Of a stretch of 38,591 nt of DNA, positions 20,090 through 28,502 are shown piece by piece. Location of the stretch: positions 1-38,591 of the forward strand of contig JAAUUJ010000019.1 in NCBI GenBank assembly GCA_012030715.1. The letters run 5' to 3'. Both the position numbers and the translations under genes were made by a program. This stretch comes from Synechococcaceae cyanobacterium SM2_3_1. GTDB lineage: Bacteria > Cyanobacteriota > Cyanobacteriia > Thermostichales > Thermostichaceae. The notes under the pieces are model-generated. The model saw only the letters and a program-made list of their open reading frames with translations, did no database searches and was not told the DNA's origin. Each line of letters starts with the position of its first letter. Position 1 is the first letter of the stretch.

Positions 20090-20126
20090 AGCTAGGTAGA
20101 AAAAGAACAGACTGGAAAGCCGTTCA

Positions 20127-20483
20127 TCAGGGTTGGGGGCGGAGGTGAGATCCCTTGGGGAGGGCATTCACTCGGATTTGGGCGCTGAGCCGTCGATGAA
20201 TGGAGCCAACGCGGGCTCCACCGTGGTGAGAGGCAGGCAGTTTGCTGATCGCGCCATGCGGTTGACCTGCAGAAACGGTTGAGGTTGTTGGGGCTGCACC
20301 CTTTTTCGGAAAGGTCCACAGGGTTGGAGGCAAAGCATCTGAGGAAGTTTTGGCAGTCTTGACAGGAGGAGCGGCAACCGGAGTCCGAGGGGGAACGGAT
20401 CTAGCGGTTGAGATCGGTACCTGGGATGGAATCGGGTTCCCTTTGACCAGTTTCTGCCAGAAGGCCCGCACTGCTTTGAACAT
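20127..20483 (-). CDS. Small basic Pro/Ala/Thr-rich protein, function unknown
   Basis: 118 residues. After a short helix ([17 protein letters not shown]) the protein is low-complexity and rich in Pro, Ala, Ser, Thr, with many Lys, Arg and His, and has no recognisable domain. AGGAGGGG lies five bases before the ATG, a much better ribosome site than most here, so I count it as real. It sits 32 bases after panC-cmk and 37 bases before uvrC, probably in one transcript. Likely disordered. Confidence 0.6.
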   Translation of the reverse strand: MFKAVRAFWQKLVKGNPIPSQVPISTARSVPPRTPVAAPPVKTAKTSSDALPPTLWTFPKKGAAPTTSTVSAGQPHGAISKLPASHHGGARVGSIHRRLSAQIRVNALPKGSHLRPQP

Positions 20484-20515
20484 CAGCCCCTCCTGAACGA
20501 GAAGATGCCTTAATT

Positions 20516-22141
20516 CTACTGCGGTTCGGGCGGAGAGTTGGTAGTCTGTGTGGCCACTCTGCCGCGATCAGATAAGGGGAGGCGGCGGTAAAGCTCCACA
20601 ATTTGCGCCTGCACTTCCATCCGGGTGAGATTGTCAGTGTTAATCACAATGGCGTCAGTTGCCTGCTGTAGCGGTGAGATTGGCCGCTCGCTGTCATAGC
20701 GATCCCGGGCTTTGATCTGTTCCTCCAGAACCTCCAGGCTGATCAATTCCCCTCGCTCGGCCAGTTCTTGTTGTCGCCGCTCTGCTCGTTTACTAGAGGA
20801 GGCAGTGAGAAAGATCTTCAGCTCTGCATCTGGAAACACCTGGGTGCCGATGTCTCGACCTTCCAGCACCACGCCTCCCTCTTGCCCTAGAGCCCGTTGC
20901 TGCTCTACCAGCGCCTGCCGCACGCCAGCTAGGGCCGAAACCCTTGAGACATTCTCAGTCACCCGTTGACTGCGGATCTGTTCGGTTACTTCCTGCCCAT
21001 TGACCCAGACACGGGTGGGTTGATCCAGCGACTGCAGTGCACGGGTTTCCAAACGCAGATCCATATCAGCGGCCAGTTGAGCCAGCTGGGCTTCATCCTG
21101 GAGAGGAATGCCCTCTTCTAGAGCCAGCCAGGTGATTGCCCGGTACATGGCACCTGTGTCCAGATAGAGCAGATCCAGTTCGGCTGCCACCCGTCGCGCC
21201 ACCGTAGACTTGCCCGCTCCTGCCGGACCGTCAATAGCAATCAGGGGAGATCTGAAGCTGTGATCTTCTGCCTGCGTTCCAGAGGGTTGTTGAGGATGAA
21301 CCAGCAAGACGTTGTCAATCAGCCGGGTATTGCCAACATAGGCAGCAACCGCCAGGATCCCCTCTGTTTTCAGCTCCTCCAGAGGTTGCAAAGTCTGGGG
21401 ATCCGCCAGTTCCAGATACTGCACCTGTACCTGAGGCTCAGCAGCCAGGATCTTGTGAGCTGCAGTCAGGATCGAGGCTGCACTTGTCTTGCCCGCCATC
21501 ACCCTGGACTGAGCCTTTTGCAAACTCCGGTATAGGCTGGTGGCCGCCTGCCGTTCTCGCGTAGACAAGTAGCGATTCCGGGAACTCAGGGCCAGACCAT
21601 CCGCCTCCCGTACTGTGGCGCAGCCAATGATCTTCACCGGAACATGCAGATCCTGAACTAACTGTCGAATGATCACCAGCTGCTGGATATCTTTTTGGCC
21701 AAAGTAAGCCCGCTGAGGTTGGACTAGATGGAAAAGCTGGGTGACGATCGTAGCTACCCCAGCAAAGTGATCAGGCCGATAGGGAGCACAGAGATGCTGG
21801 AGCAGTGGCTGGGGGGGAAGCACGCGCGTTGATGCAGTGGCAAGACCTGGGATTACCTCCTCAGCGGCTGGGGCAAACACCAGATCAACCTCCGCCTCCT
21901 GACAAAGCTGACTGTCCTTTTCTAGATTGCGAGGGTAGCGAGAATAATCCTCCTGAGGACCAAACTGCAGCGGATTCACAAAAATGCTGACCACTGCGTA
22001 ATCGCACTCCTGTCGGCAGCGGCGAATTAAGCTCATGTGTCCTTCGTGCAGAGCCCCCATGGTGGGCACCAACCCCAGAGTTTGATCCGGTAAAGGTGCA
22101 AGGAGGTTGCGAAGGTCAGCCAGGGTTTGAACCAACTGCAT
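20516..22141 (-). CDS. panC-cmk: Bifunctional pantothenate synthetase / cytidylate kinase
   Basis: 541 residues. N-terminal half: PanC, joining pantoate and beta-alanine for coenzyme A synthesis, with PTMGALHEGHMSLIRRC, FVNPLQFGPQEDYSRYPR and LSSRNRYLS. From about residue 285: cytidylate kinase, with P-loop IDGPAGAGKSTVARRVA, LYLDTGAMYRAITWLALEE, and EGRDIGTQVFPDAELKIFLT. This fusion is characteristic of cyanobacteria. Both halves keep their catalytic motifs and no frameshift is present. It starts 74 bases after petG on the same strand. Confidence 0.96.
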   Translation of the reverse strand: MQLVQTLADLRNLLAPLPDQTLGLVPTMGALHEGHMSLIRRCRQECDYAVVSIFVNPLQFGPQEDYSRYPRNLEKDSQLCQEAEVDLVFAPAAEEVIPGLATASTRVLPPQPLLQHLCAPYRPDHFAGVATIVTQLFHLVQPQRAYFGQKDIQQLVIIRQLVQDLHVPVKIIGCATVREADGLALSSRNRYLSTRERQAATSLYRSLQKAQSRVMAGKTSAASILTAAHKILAAEPQVQVQYLELADPQTLQPLEELKTEGILAVAAYVGNTRLIDNVLLVHPQQPSGTQAEDHSFRSPLIAIDGPAGAGKSTVARRVAAELDLLYLDTGAMYRAITWLALEEGIPLQDEAQLAQLAADMDLRLETRALQSLDQPTRVWVNGQEVTEQIRSQRVTENVSRVSALAGVRQALVEQQRALGQEGGVVLEGRDIGTQVFPDAELKIFLTASSSKRAERRQQELAERGELISLEVLEEQIKARDRYDSERPISPLQQATDAIVINTDNLTRMEVQAQIVELYRRLPLSDRGRVATQTTNSPPEPQ

Positions 22142-22215
22142 CGCTGCTTCTCCCAGGGAGATAGATGCTGAACATGAACGCCTGCCGCCTGCCTCCCTAC
22201 GCTGCCGATCCAGGG

Positions 22216-22329
22216 TTAAAGGCCATACTTGTCGGTGCGCTGATATTGCACATAGGCCGCCACAAACAGGCCAGCCAGAGTAATCACCACCATCCCCAGA
22301 ACGATACCCAGTAAAATCGGTTCGATCAC
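22216..22329 (-). CDS. petG: Cytochrome b6f complex subunit V
   Basis: A 37-residue single-helix protein, [20 protein letters not shown] then [17 protein letters not shown], which matches PetG end to end (usual form begins M-EPLL-GIVLG and ends QY-RG---GL). It is needed for assembly and stability of the cytochrome b6f complex in the thylakoid membrane. The start is GTG at 22329. The length is exactly that of the family. Confidence 0.95.
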   Translation of the reverse strand: MIEPILLGIVLGMVVITLAGLFVAAYVQYQRTDKYGL

Positions 22330-22440
22330 AGTCTTATTCCTTCAGAGCAAAAGCAACAGTTTCCCTAAGTCATGATAGTGCAAGCTATCCACCGCTTGAA
22401 GGGTTTCCATCCGCTGGCACCTCTGGGGGTCAGGGAGCCT

Positions 22441-22884
22441 TTAATAGACGTAGATCGCGCCCGTATCGTCGAACTGGATTGTCCGATCCCCCATGACATC
22501 ATCGATCCGGCGGATATTCACCTCAAGTAAATTACGGTCCTCCTGGGGCTGCAGCTCGTATCGCAGGGCCGCCCGCTCCAGGGTGTTAATGGTCAAAAAG
22601 TCTGGTAAATTCACCACATTGAACAGGGCAACCCCATCGGCAGCCAGTTGTTGAGACGGTTCCACCATACTGGTCAGGCCATATTCCATCGCTAATCCGG
22701 TGAAATTGACTAGACGGACCTGGATCGGCATTTCTGGATTAACTCGTGCTTGGGGCTGCCAGGGACCGGGTTGAAAGGTCTCTGCAGGAGGATCCTGAGC
22801 AAAGGCAGGGAAGCCAGAGAGAAGCAAAGGTCCACCACTCACCAGTAAGGGCAGGAACAGAGGGAAAAATCGCTGCATAACCAT
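22441..22884 (-). CDS. Secreted protein of unknown function
   Basis: About 147 residues. A signal peptide (RFFPLFLPLLVSGGPLLLSG, then FPAFAQ) ends at an AxA-type site near residue 29. The mature part has a beta-rich look (PIQVRLVNFTGLAMEYGLTS, FLTINTLERAALRYELQPQE) and ends DDTGAIYVY. No named domain is recognised. GTG 22887, ATG 22884 and ATG 22878 are all possible starts. Divergent from the peroxiredoxin gene with about 200 bases between. Upstream neighbour of petG, with 111 bases between. Confidence 0.7.
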   Translation of the reverse strand: MVMQRFFPLFLPLLVSGGPLLLSGFPAFAQDPPAETFQPGPWQPQARVNPEMPIQVRLVNFTGLAMEYGLTSMVEPSQQLAADGVALFNVVNLPDFLTINTLERAALRYELQPQEDRNLLEVNIRRIDDVMGDRTIQFDDTGAIYVY

Positions 22885-23087
22885 CACCGAAGCATGACTT
22901 CCTCAGCCTATCCAGTTCTGCTGACTGCGGACAGGGACGGGCAGGTTATCCATCGGTTACAAGCACGCGCTTGCCCCTGCTGCTGTGGGCAGAAATGGTC
23001 ACCCCAGATCAACTTTGCCATTGCGAATGAGGGTAAATCCTTCTAGCCTGAAAACAGGATCATGTCTGTAGGAGCCGTTCTTCGCCC

Positions 23088-23564
23088 ATGTCAGTCAACG
23101 TTGGATCTGTTGCCCCAGACTTTACACTGCCGAGTGTCGGGGGTATGACTCGTAAAGAGCGCTCAGAAATTACCCTCAGTGCTTACCGGGGCAAAACTTA
23201 CGTCCTGCTGGCCTTTTATCCGGCGGACTTTTCTCCTGTCTGTACTACAGAAATGGAGAGCTTTGCCAAAGACTGGACGGAATTTCGGACTCTCGGCTGT
23301 GAGATTCTTGGAATCAGCGCCGATCCGATTGAAAAACATCAAGCTTTTGCGGAAAAACTGCGCCTGGAATTTCCTCTACTGAGTGATACCGATAAGTCTG
23401 TCAGTCGTCTCTACGAAGTTGACAGCTTGCTGGGAACCCGACGAGCTTATTTCATTGTCGATCTGGAAGGGATCATTCGCTATAAGCATGTGGAACTGCT
23501 GCCGATCACCCGCCGAGGAAACCCGGAGCTGCTGCAAACTCTGCGCGGCCTGACCGCTTCCTGA
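23088..23564 (+). CDS. Peroxiredoxin (AhpC/TSA family)
   Basis: 158 residues. The thioredoxin-fold peroxidase reduces hydrogen peroxide and organic peroxides. The peroxidatic Cys52 lies in YPADFSPVCTTEM, the conserved PxxxTxxC-like block with Ser at the Thr position. A second Cys71 in LGCEILG could be resolving but is not at the standard PrxQ position (five residues after the first). GISADPIEKHQAFAEKL and SDTDKSVSRLYEV are family segments. Divergent from the secreted-protein gene. Confidence 0.88.
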   Translation: MSVNVGSVAPDFTLPSVGGMTRKERSEITLSAYRGKTYVLLAFYPADFSPVCTTEMESFAKDWTEFRTLGCEILGISADPIEKHQAFAEKLRLEFPLLSDTDKSVSRLYEVDSLLGTRRAYFIVDLEGIIRYKHVELLPITRRGNPELLQTLRGLTAS

Positions 23565-23599
23565 TCCAGCGATCTTTACCAAAATCGCCGTAAAGCCCC

Positions 23600-23839
23600 T
23601 TCCTCCTTGTGGTCTACGAAGATTTGCAAGTGAACAACATGGTGAGAAATCATCATCTTGCCAAATCGATACATGATGCTGGTTGGAGTCAGTTCACACA
23701 CTGGCTGGACTACGATGGCAAAGTCGGGAACAAGGTGGTGGTGGCAGTTAATCCGGTATTCACCAGCCAGGATTGCTCAAATTGTGGGCATCGACTGAAG
23801 ACAAGTTTGTCTACGCGCACTCATGATTGTCCCCACTAG
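23600..23839 (+). mobile_element. C-terminal remnant of an IS200/IS605-type TnpB (OrfB)
   Basis: VVYEDLQVNNMVRNHHLAKS, then SIHDAGWSQFTHWLDY and TSQDCSNCGHRLKTSLSTRT, match the last third of TnpB: the RuvC-II Glu (VYEDL) and the first CxxC of the zinc ribbon. The second pair is cut by a stop right after HDCPH, so the zinc ribbon and final RuvC Asp are incomplete. The N-terminal two-thirds and any tnpA are absent. The fragment cannot encode an active nuclease. Confidence 0.8.
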
Positions 23840-23853
23840 TGATGTTTGGAGAA

Positions 23854-23878
23854 TCTCCACCTTCTAAATGGGGGGAGA
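23854..23878 (+). mobile_element. IS200/IS605 right-end hairpin
   Basis: TCTCC (23854-23858) pairs with GGAGA (23874-23878), and inner C/G pairs extend the stem around TTCTAAAT. It is followed by ATGTCAAAA. IS605-group elements in cyanobacteria carry such an imperfect hairpin and a GTCAA-type end just past tnpB. This region of an intact element would also specify the 3' scaffold of the TnpB guide RNA. Confidence 0.5.
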
Positions 23879-23923
23879 ATGTCAAAAGTCTTAAAATAGG
23901 GTTAGCGTTGTTTGCGTATCCCT

Positions 23924-24817
23924 ATGGTAGATGTGCTGCAGGAAACCCAGCGGGCCAAGCTCGATCCGACTGATGATGTCTGGTTCTACAGCTATCCTCG
24001 TTTCGTGACCCATGTCGATGAGAACTTCATTGCGCGGCTAACAGAACTGCTGCGGGAGCGGCTACCTGCTCAGAGTCGCATTCTAGATCTGATGAGCAGT
24101 TGGGTTTCCCACCTACCAGAGGATGTAGAGTACGCCCATGTGGAGGGGCATGGCTTGAATGAAGAGGAACTGGCCGCCAATCCCCGTCTGGATCACTACT
24201 TCGTGCAGGATCTGAACCGTGACCAGCATCTACCTCTGCCAGATCAGTCCTTTGATGTGGTTTTGATCTCGGTTTCCGTGCAGTATCTGCAGTATCCAGA
24301 AGCCGTGTTTCAGGAGTTGTATCGGGTCCTCAAACCTGGGGGACAGGTGATCGTAAGTTTTTCCAATCGGATGTTTTTCCAGAAGGCGATTCAAGCCTGG
24401 CGGGATGGAACCGATAGCTCTCGCCAGCAACTGGTGAAACGCTACTTCATGGCTGTGCCTGGCTTCAGTTCACCTGAAGTGGTGGCCCATGTTCCAGCCA
24501 ATAGCTGGCTGTCGATCCTCGGAATGGCCTCCGCAGATCCGTTTTATGCGGTGACTCGCAACCTGCTAGACCATGCCCTCAAAGTTCCTCAAAAAACTGA
24601 TCTAGCCAAGTGTCCTGGGTGGGATGCCCATTTCGAGCCCCTGTCTTTGCCGTTTCAATCGATACTTTCTCGGGGAACTCTCCCTTGTCCTCAGTCAAGT
24701 CACCCTGCACCTGTATGCCATGGCTGCTATCCGAGGACTGCCGTTTCTGCATTTTTTCCCGCACCGATCGCCACCAGGCTCCCCCATCCAGCATCTTTTG
24801 ATGGTGCTCAAACTTAA
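23924..24817 (+). CDS. Class I SAM-dependent methyltransferase
   Basis: The first 215 or so residues fit a cyanobacterial methyltransferase family: DVWFYSYPRFVTHVDENFI, the motif I variant RILDLMSSWVSHLPED (no GxGxG), YAHVEGHGLNEEELA, SFDVVLISVSVQYLQYPEAV, ELYRVLKPGGQVIVSFSNRM and near the end ASADPFYAV. Family members as I know them stop soon after DPFYAV. Here the frame continues for about 80 more residues of atypical, Pro/Ser/Cys-rich sequence antisense to the DUF6065-like gene. That tail is probably spurious or the result of a lost stop. Start at ATG 23924; substrate unknown. Confidence 0.78.
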   Translation: MVDVLQETQRAKLDPTDDVWFYSYPRFVTHVDENFIARLTELLRERLPAQSRILDLMSSWVSHLPEDVEYAHVEGHGLNEEELAANPRLDHYFVQDLNRDQHLPLPDQSFDVVLISVSVQYLQYPEAVFQELYRVLKPGGQVIVSFSNRMFFQKAIQAWRDGTDSSRQQLVKRYFMAVPGFSSPEVVAHVPANSWLSILGMASADPFYAVTRNLLDHALKVPQKTDLAKCPGWDAHFEPLSLPFQSILSRGTLPCPQSSHPAPVCHGCYPRTAVSAFFPAPIATRLPHPASFDGAQT

Positions 24818-25547
24818 ATCCGTAAATATCTTCCCCCTGCAGGTAGCGGAAGCCGGGCTGTCCATGATCATACTCTTCCCGCTCAACTCCAAAGTAGCGG
24901 CTGGTGCTCTGAGCTTTGTTCAATTCTTCAGGATCCCGCAATTCTTTCAGCTCAAAGGGATCATGAAAATAGCGGGGATACGGAACCACACAACCAATAG
25001 GTGTCCCCTTCTTCACGTAAATATCGCGGTGGGGAATGGTGATTTTGATATTGAAGGTAAAGTCCCGTCGTAGGTTATCTGCCTCCACCATGGCATTCAT
25101 CCAGGAAAAACCAGCAATTGGATAGTTTGGAGGTTCCTTCACCATTAAATTAATATTTTCAGGGGTACGAAGCATAAATGTAGTTTGTATCGTCAGGATC
25201 CCTGAACCAAAATGAGATTCTAGCACCATGAGGTTGCATGGCTTAATATCTTCCAGAGGGTGAATGATAACACCATCAATAGCCGGACTGCCTGTCCAGC
25301 GCACCACAAAATCATAGCGACTTCTGACAATAAATCCATGTTGATTGCCAAAGACTAGGGGCAGGCAGAAATAAAAATGCTGAGTAAACCAGGCTCGCTT
25401 TCGATCAGGTTTCTGGATGTAATCAACATTTTGATAGAGATTATCATAGGGAATGACATAGATCGTATTTTCTGGAACCTTTAAGGTGTCAGGAATTGTC
25501 TCGGGAGGGATAAAACGTTCCCCCGGTTTAAGGTATTTCTGTGTCAT
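24579..25547 (-). CDS. DUF6065-like protein
   Basis: About 322 residues from ATG 25547, which has GGAGG nine bases upstream. The core resembles DUF6065: KRAWFTQHFYFCLPLVFGN then GFIVRSRYDFVVRWTGSPAI, FGSGILTIQTTFMLRTPENI, and a late AWWRSVREKM helix. DUF6065 is uncharacterised; members I know of often sit near natural-product or iron/2OG-oxygenase genes, but none is here. No signal peptide or membrane helix. Its start overlaps the end of the upstream gene by 20 bases, so the two are probably translated together. Its 3' end is antisense to the methyltransferase tail over 239 bases. Codon and base use is more AT-rich than in neighbours, suggesting transfer. Confidence 0.7.
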   Translation of the reverse strand: MTQKYLKPGERFIPPETIPDTLKVPENTIYVIPYDNLYQNVDYIQKPDRKRAWFTQHFYFCLPLVFGNQHGFIVRSRYDFVVRWTGSPAIDGVIIHPLEDIKPCNLMVLESHFGSGILTIQTTFMLRTPENINLMVKEPPNYPIAGFSWMNAMVEADNLRRDFTFNIKITIPHRDIYVKKGTPIGCVVPYPRYFHDPFELKELRDPEELNKAQSTSRYFGVEREEYDHGQPGFRYLQGEDIYGFKFEHHQKMLDGGAWWRSVREKMQKRQSSDSSHGIQVQGDLTEDKGEFPEKVSIETAKTGARNGHPTQDTWLDQFFEEL

Positions 25548-25974
25548 AATGCTCTTCCTCCTCCAAGTAGGTATAGGTTGCCTCGAAAAAAGGGCAGATC
25601 TGAGATTCAAAAGAAACTGATAAGCTTAAATCACTCTCCTGGGAATGAGGACTGCCATAAAAATAGCCTCTATTATCTGCAAATTCCAGGACTAGCCCAA
25701 TTTTAGGAGTAATGACGATATCACTTAGCTGCAAAAATTTTTGGGCGGACATCTCCAGCACTGGAATATGGGCGTCTTCGACTTTTGTCCCGGAGGGCAG
25801 ATCAATGAGGCGAAATACCTGCAGACGAGCTCCGCCTGTTTCCACTTGATAGCGAGTTAGGAACAGATCGTGCACCATTAGGGGGCACTGAGCATGCACA
25901 TAAAGCGTGGATCCAGCTATGGGGTCGATGTTACGGGTTCTCCTGGGAGTGTGCCAGGCGCGAAGGAGTTCCAT
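25528..25974 (-). CDS. Unknown protein co-encoded with the DUF6065-like gene
   Basis: 148 residues, not recognised. Predicted mostly beta (STLYVHAQCPLMVHDLFLTR, KIGLVLEFADNRGYFYGS, LSLSVSFESQICPFFEATYT) with an acidic end (EEEEH). No signal peptide or membrane segment. The ATG at 25974 starts MELLRAWHTPRR. The stop lies 20 bases inside the next gene, indicating a coupled pair. Function unknown; perhaps a partner or accessory subunit of the DUF6065-like protein. Confidence 0.65.
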   Translation of the reverse strand: MELLRAWHTPRRTRNIDPIAGSTLYVHAQCPLMVHDLFLTRYQVETGGARLQVFRLIDLPSGTKVEDAHIPVLEMSAQKFLQLSDIVITPKIGLVLEFADNRGYFYGSPHSQESDLSLSVSFESQICPFFEATYTYLEEEEHYDTEIP

Positions 25975-26023
25975 TGCAATTCCATCAATCTCGGGCGGAT
26001 GCTAGCACCTGACCATAGCGCGG

Positions 26024-27343
26024 TCAAGCAGTGGTGGTTCTGAGGGCCGTTTCTGCTTCACTGGATAGAACTGGAGTGCCTGCAGAACGCTGCTGATCCA
26101 GCCAGGCTCCATTGATCCAGGCTAGCAAGACCCACACCAGTAGGTTAATCCGGCCATCAAAGTAGACCGCATCCAGCCAACCTGACATGAAATAGCTCAC
26201 TAGGGCCAGATTGACCCCCAGCAACACCCCTTCTTCCGCTGCAGGAGCTTGCCACCAGGCCTGCCAACCCCGCATTAGAGTCCAGCCCCAGATCCCAAGA
26301 AAGATCAATAGCACAGGAATGCCCCCCTCAGCAGCTAGGGTGAGATACAGCTGATGACAGTGACCCAGCAGTTCCGCCGGAGGGGGATCCTGGATGCGGT
26401 AAAGCTCGGCAAAACTCTGCCAGCCCCATCCCTGCCAGGGTCGTTCCTGGATCATGTCTACAGCAAAGGACCAGGCATGCAGCCGGTTGGCGGTAGAACT
26501 GTAGAAGGCTGCAGACGGATCAATCGTATCGGCCAGACGCTGCCAGAGAGCCTGAGGCACCACCCAGCGCAGGCCTGGTATCCCCAGCGCCGCCCCCACG
26601 GGCATGAGGCTCAGTCCTAACAGTCCTCCGATTCCCCACCACCAGCGCCGTAACACCAGAAATAGGAGCAAGGCCACCCACGCGATCCCCCAGCCATTGC
26701 GGGAGGCGGTCAAAGCCAGGAGCAGGATTCCCATTCCCCCAGCCAGCAGCGCCAGCCCACGGCTACGCCCTGCCAGGAACAAGCCCCCCATGATGGCCAG
26801 AACCAGCACCAGATAAATGGCCAGTGTGTTGGCAGAGGTAAAAATAGAAACCGGACGATCACTCTGGCGCAGAGCCACCACCATTACCCCCCATTCCAGC
26901 CGCCCTTCCCAACCCCAGACCACCTGCCCCAGACCCAGCCCCGATACCAGAAGGCTGCCCACTCCAATGATCTGGAGTAAGCGCAAGCGCAACCATGCTG
27001 AGCGCAATACCTGACTGCAGGGGAGAAAGAACAACAGAAAAGGCCAGTAATTAAACGATCCGGGCACGCTGGTCTGCAGATCAGGGGCCAGAATTGTTAC
27101 CAGCCCCACCCAGCCTATAGCTGCCAGACTCATCCAGCTCAGCCGATCCAAATGTTTATCCCGTTGACCAACCCAGTTCAGGGTTCCCCCCAGCATCAAG
27201 ACCAGGCTGGGCAGGAGGTTAATCGGCAGACAAGCCAGGGCCCCCTGGAGCCAGCCCCCGGAACGAAACCCGTGCCAGACCTGCCCTCCCAAGCGTGGGA
27301 TCTCAGGCTCTGGATCCTTGACACCGATCTTCTGCTCCACCAT
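26024..27343 (-). CDS. O-antigen ligase/polymerase-like membrane protein
   Basis: 439 residues with about ten to twelve membrane helices. The Wzy_C/WaaL-type core includes SIFTSANTLAIYLVLVLAIM, LLALTASRNGWGIAWVAL, the large loop with NRLHAWSFAVDMIQERPWQG and HCHQLYLTLAAEGGIPVLLI. Such proteins polymerise or ligate surface glycans; in cyanobacteria the IctB protein is a relative. It begins 35 bases after an LptF/LptG-family permease, which supports an outer-envelope role. Which glycan it handles cannot be told. Confidence 0.82.
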   Translation of the reverse strand: MVEQKIGVKDPEPEIPRLGGQVWHGFRSGGWLQGALACLPINLLPSLVLMLGGTLNWVGQRDKHLDRLSWMSLAAIGWVGLVTILAPDLQTSVPGSFNYWPFLLFFLPCSQVLRSAWLRLRLLQIIGVGSLLVSGLGLGQVVWGWEGRLEWGVMVVALRQSDRPVSIFTSANTLAIYLVLVLAIMGGLFLAGRSRGLALLAGGMGILLLALTASRNGWGIAWVALLLFLVLRRWWWGIGGLLGLSLMPVGAALGIPGLRWVVPQALWQRLADTIDPSAAFYSSTANRLHAWSFAVDMIQERPWQGWGWQSFAELYRIQDPPPAELLGHCHQLYLTLAAEGGIPVLLIFLGIWGWTLMRGWQAWWQAPAAEEGVLLGVNLALVSYFMSGWLDAVYFDGRINLLVWVLLAWINGAWLDQQRSAGTPVLSSEAETALRTTTA

Positions 27344-27378
27344 AGTTCGACTTACATTTGAGGATCAGGGCAGGGATC

Positions 27379-28485
27379 TCAGCGCATAAAACGGAGGAGG
27401 AGAAGTACTCCCACCCCCCCAAAGAGGATGTTATGACTCCAGGCCGCCAGCCAGGGTTCCACAGCACCAGCCTCCCCCAGACTGCGGGAAACATTCAGAA
27501 TCACATAGTAGACAAAGACCAGCAGGATGCCAAAGACCACCCCCCCATAGCGCCCCACCTGTCGGGCGGTGTGCGTGGCCAGAGGTAGGGAGATCAGGAC
27601 GGCAAAAAAGCTGGCCAGGGGAATGGAAAAGCGACTGTGCCATTCGGTCTGCAGATCCTCGGTGCTGAGGTTGGAACGGCCAAGGTTTTGAATTCGCAGG
27701 TGTAAATCAGGTAGTGACAGTTGATCCGGAGCCACCGGCGGTAGCATCAATGTGGCCAGATCATCAGATACCTCCAGGCGCCGCCGCTCAAAAGGCGCTT
27801 CGCTAATACTGGTGCCATCCGGAGCATAGGAATGGACGATCCCTTCCGTGAGCATCCAGGCTTCTCCATCCCAACTGGCCTGTCCCGCCAGGATCACCTG
27901 TTTGAGTAACTGAGGCTCCCCCGGGGCTGCTGGTAAGACATCCAGGATGGTCACCTCTTCCATCGTGTTCAGTTTGGGGTTAACAGAGCGAATAAAAAAC
28001 CAGAGATTGTCCTCAGTTTTAAAGAAAACATCCTGATTCTGCTCCTGCTGAGCCTGGGCCACAATCGAACGCTGATCAATCTCACGGATCTGCTGGCGGC
28101 TGGGGGGAACCATGCCATTGCTGATCCCAAAGGACACCAGACTCAGGATCAGGCCCATGAGGAGAATCGGGGCAAAGAGGCGGCGAAACGGAACCCCGAC
28201 AGCTCGCAGGGCCGTGAGCTCACTGTTGCCACTCAGCTTGCCCATCGTCAGCATGGTGGCAAACATGGCGGCAATGGGCATGGCCAGAACCATGGTGGCG
28301 GGAATATCCAGCAACAGTAACTTCAACACATCCAGGGGCGGCACCCGATCCTCCACCAGGCGATCTGCCAGCTGAAACAACTTTCCCGCTGTCAGCAACA
28401 GTGTCCCGCCACCCACACCCGCCAGCACAGGCATAAGCATCTGACCCAGGAGATAGCGCTCCAGAATAAACCGGTTCCACCACAT
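27379..28485 (-). CDS. LptF/LptG (YjgP/YjgQ) family permease
   Basis: 368 residues. N-terminal helices (LGQMLMPVLAGVGGGTLLLT, IPATMVLAMPIAAMFATMLT with TMGKLSGNSELTALRAVGVP as the family signature), a periplasmic beta-jellyroll (about 130-270) and C-terminal helices (FSIPLASFFAVLISLPLATH, GVVFGILLVFVYYVILNVS). In other bacteria LptFG with LptB drives LPS extraction to the LptA–LptD bridge; cyanobacteria usually have one such permease. lptA and lptB are not in the window. Start 17 bases after the pgi stop. Confidence 0.9.
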   Translation of the reverse strand: MWWNRFILERYLLGQMLMPVLAGVGGGTLLLTAGKLFQLADRLVEDRVPPLDVLKLLLLDIPATMVLAMPIAAMFATMLTMGKLSGNSELTALRAVGVPFRRLFAPILLMGLILSLVSFGISNGMVPPSRQQIREIDQRSIVAQAQQEQNQDVFFKTEDNLWFFIRSVNPKLNTMEEVTILDVLPAAPGEPQLLKQVILAGQASWDGEAWMLTEGIVHSYAPDGTSISEAPFERRRLEVSDDLATLMLPPVAPDQLSLPDLHLRIQNLGRSNLSTEDLQTEWHSRFSIPLASFFAVLISLPLATHTARQVGRYGGVVFGILLVFVYYVILNVSRSLGEAGAVEPWLAAWSHNILFGGVGVLLLLRFMR

Positions 28486-28502
28486 CGCGTGTTAGTCCAG
28501 GG

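Noticed and set aside
26354-27014. Several plus-strand frames opposite the O-antigen ligase-like gene
   Set aside because: Basic, Pro-rich shadows of a hydrophobic coding strand.
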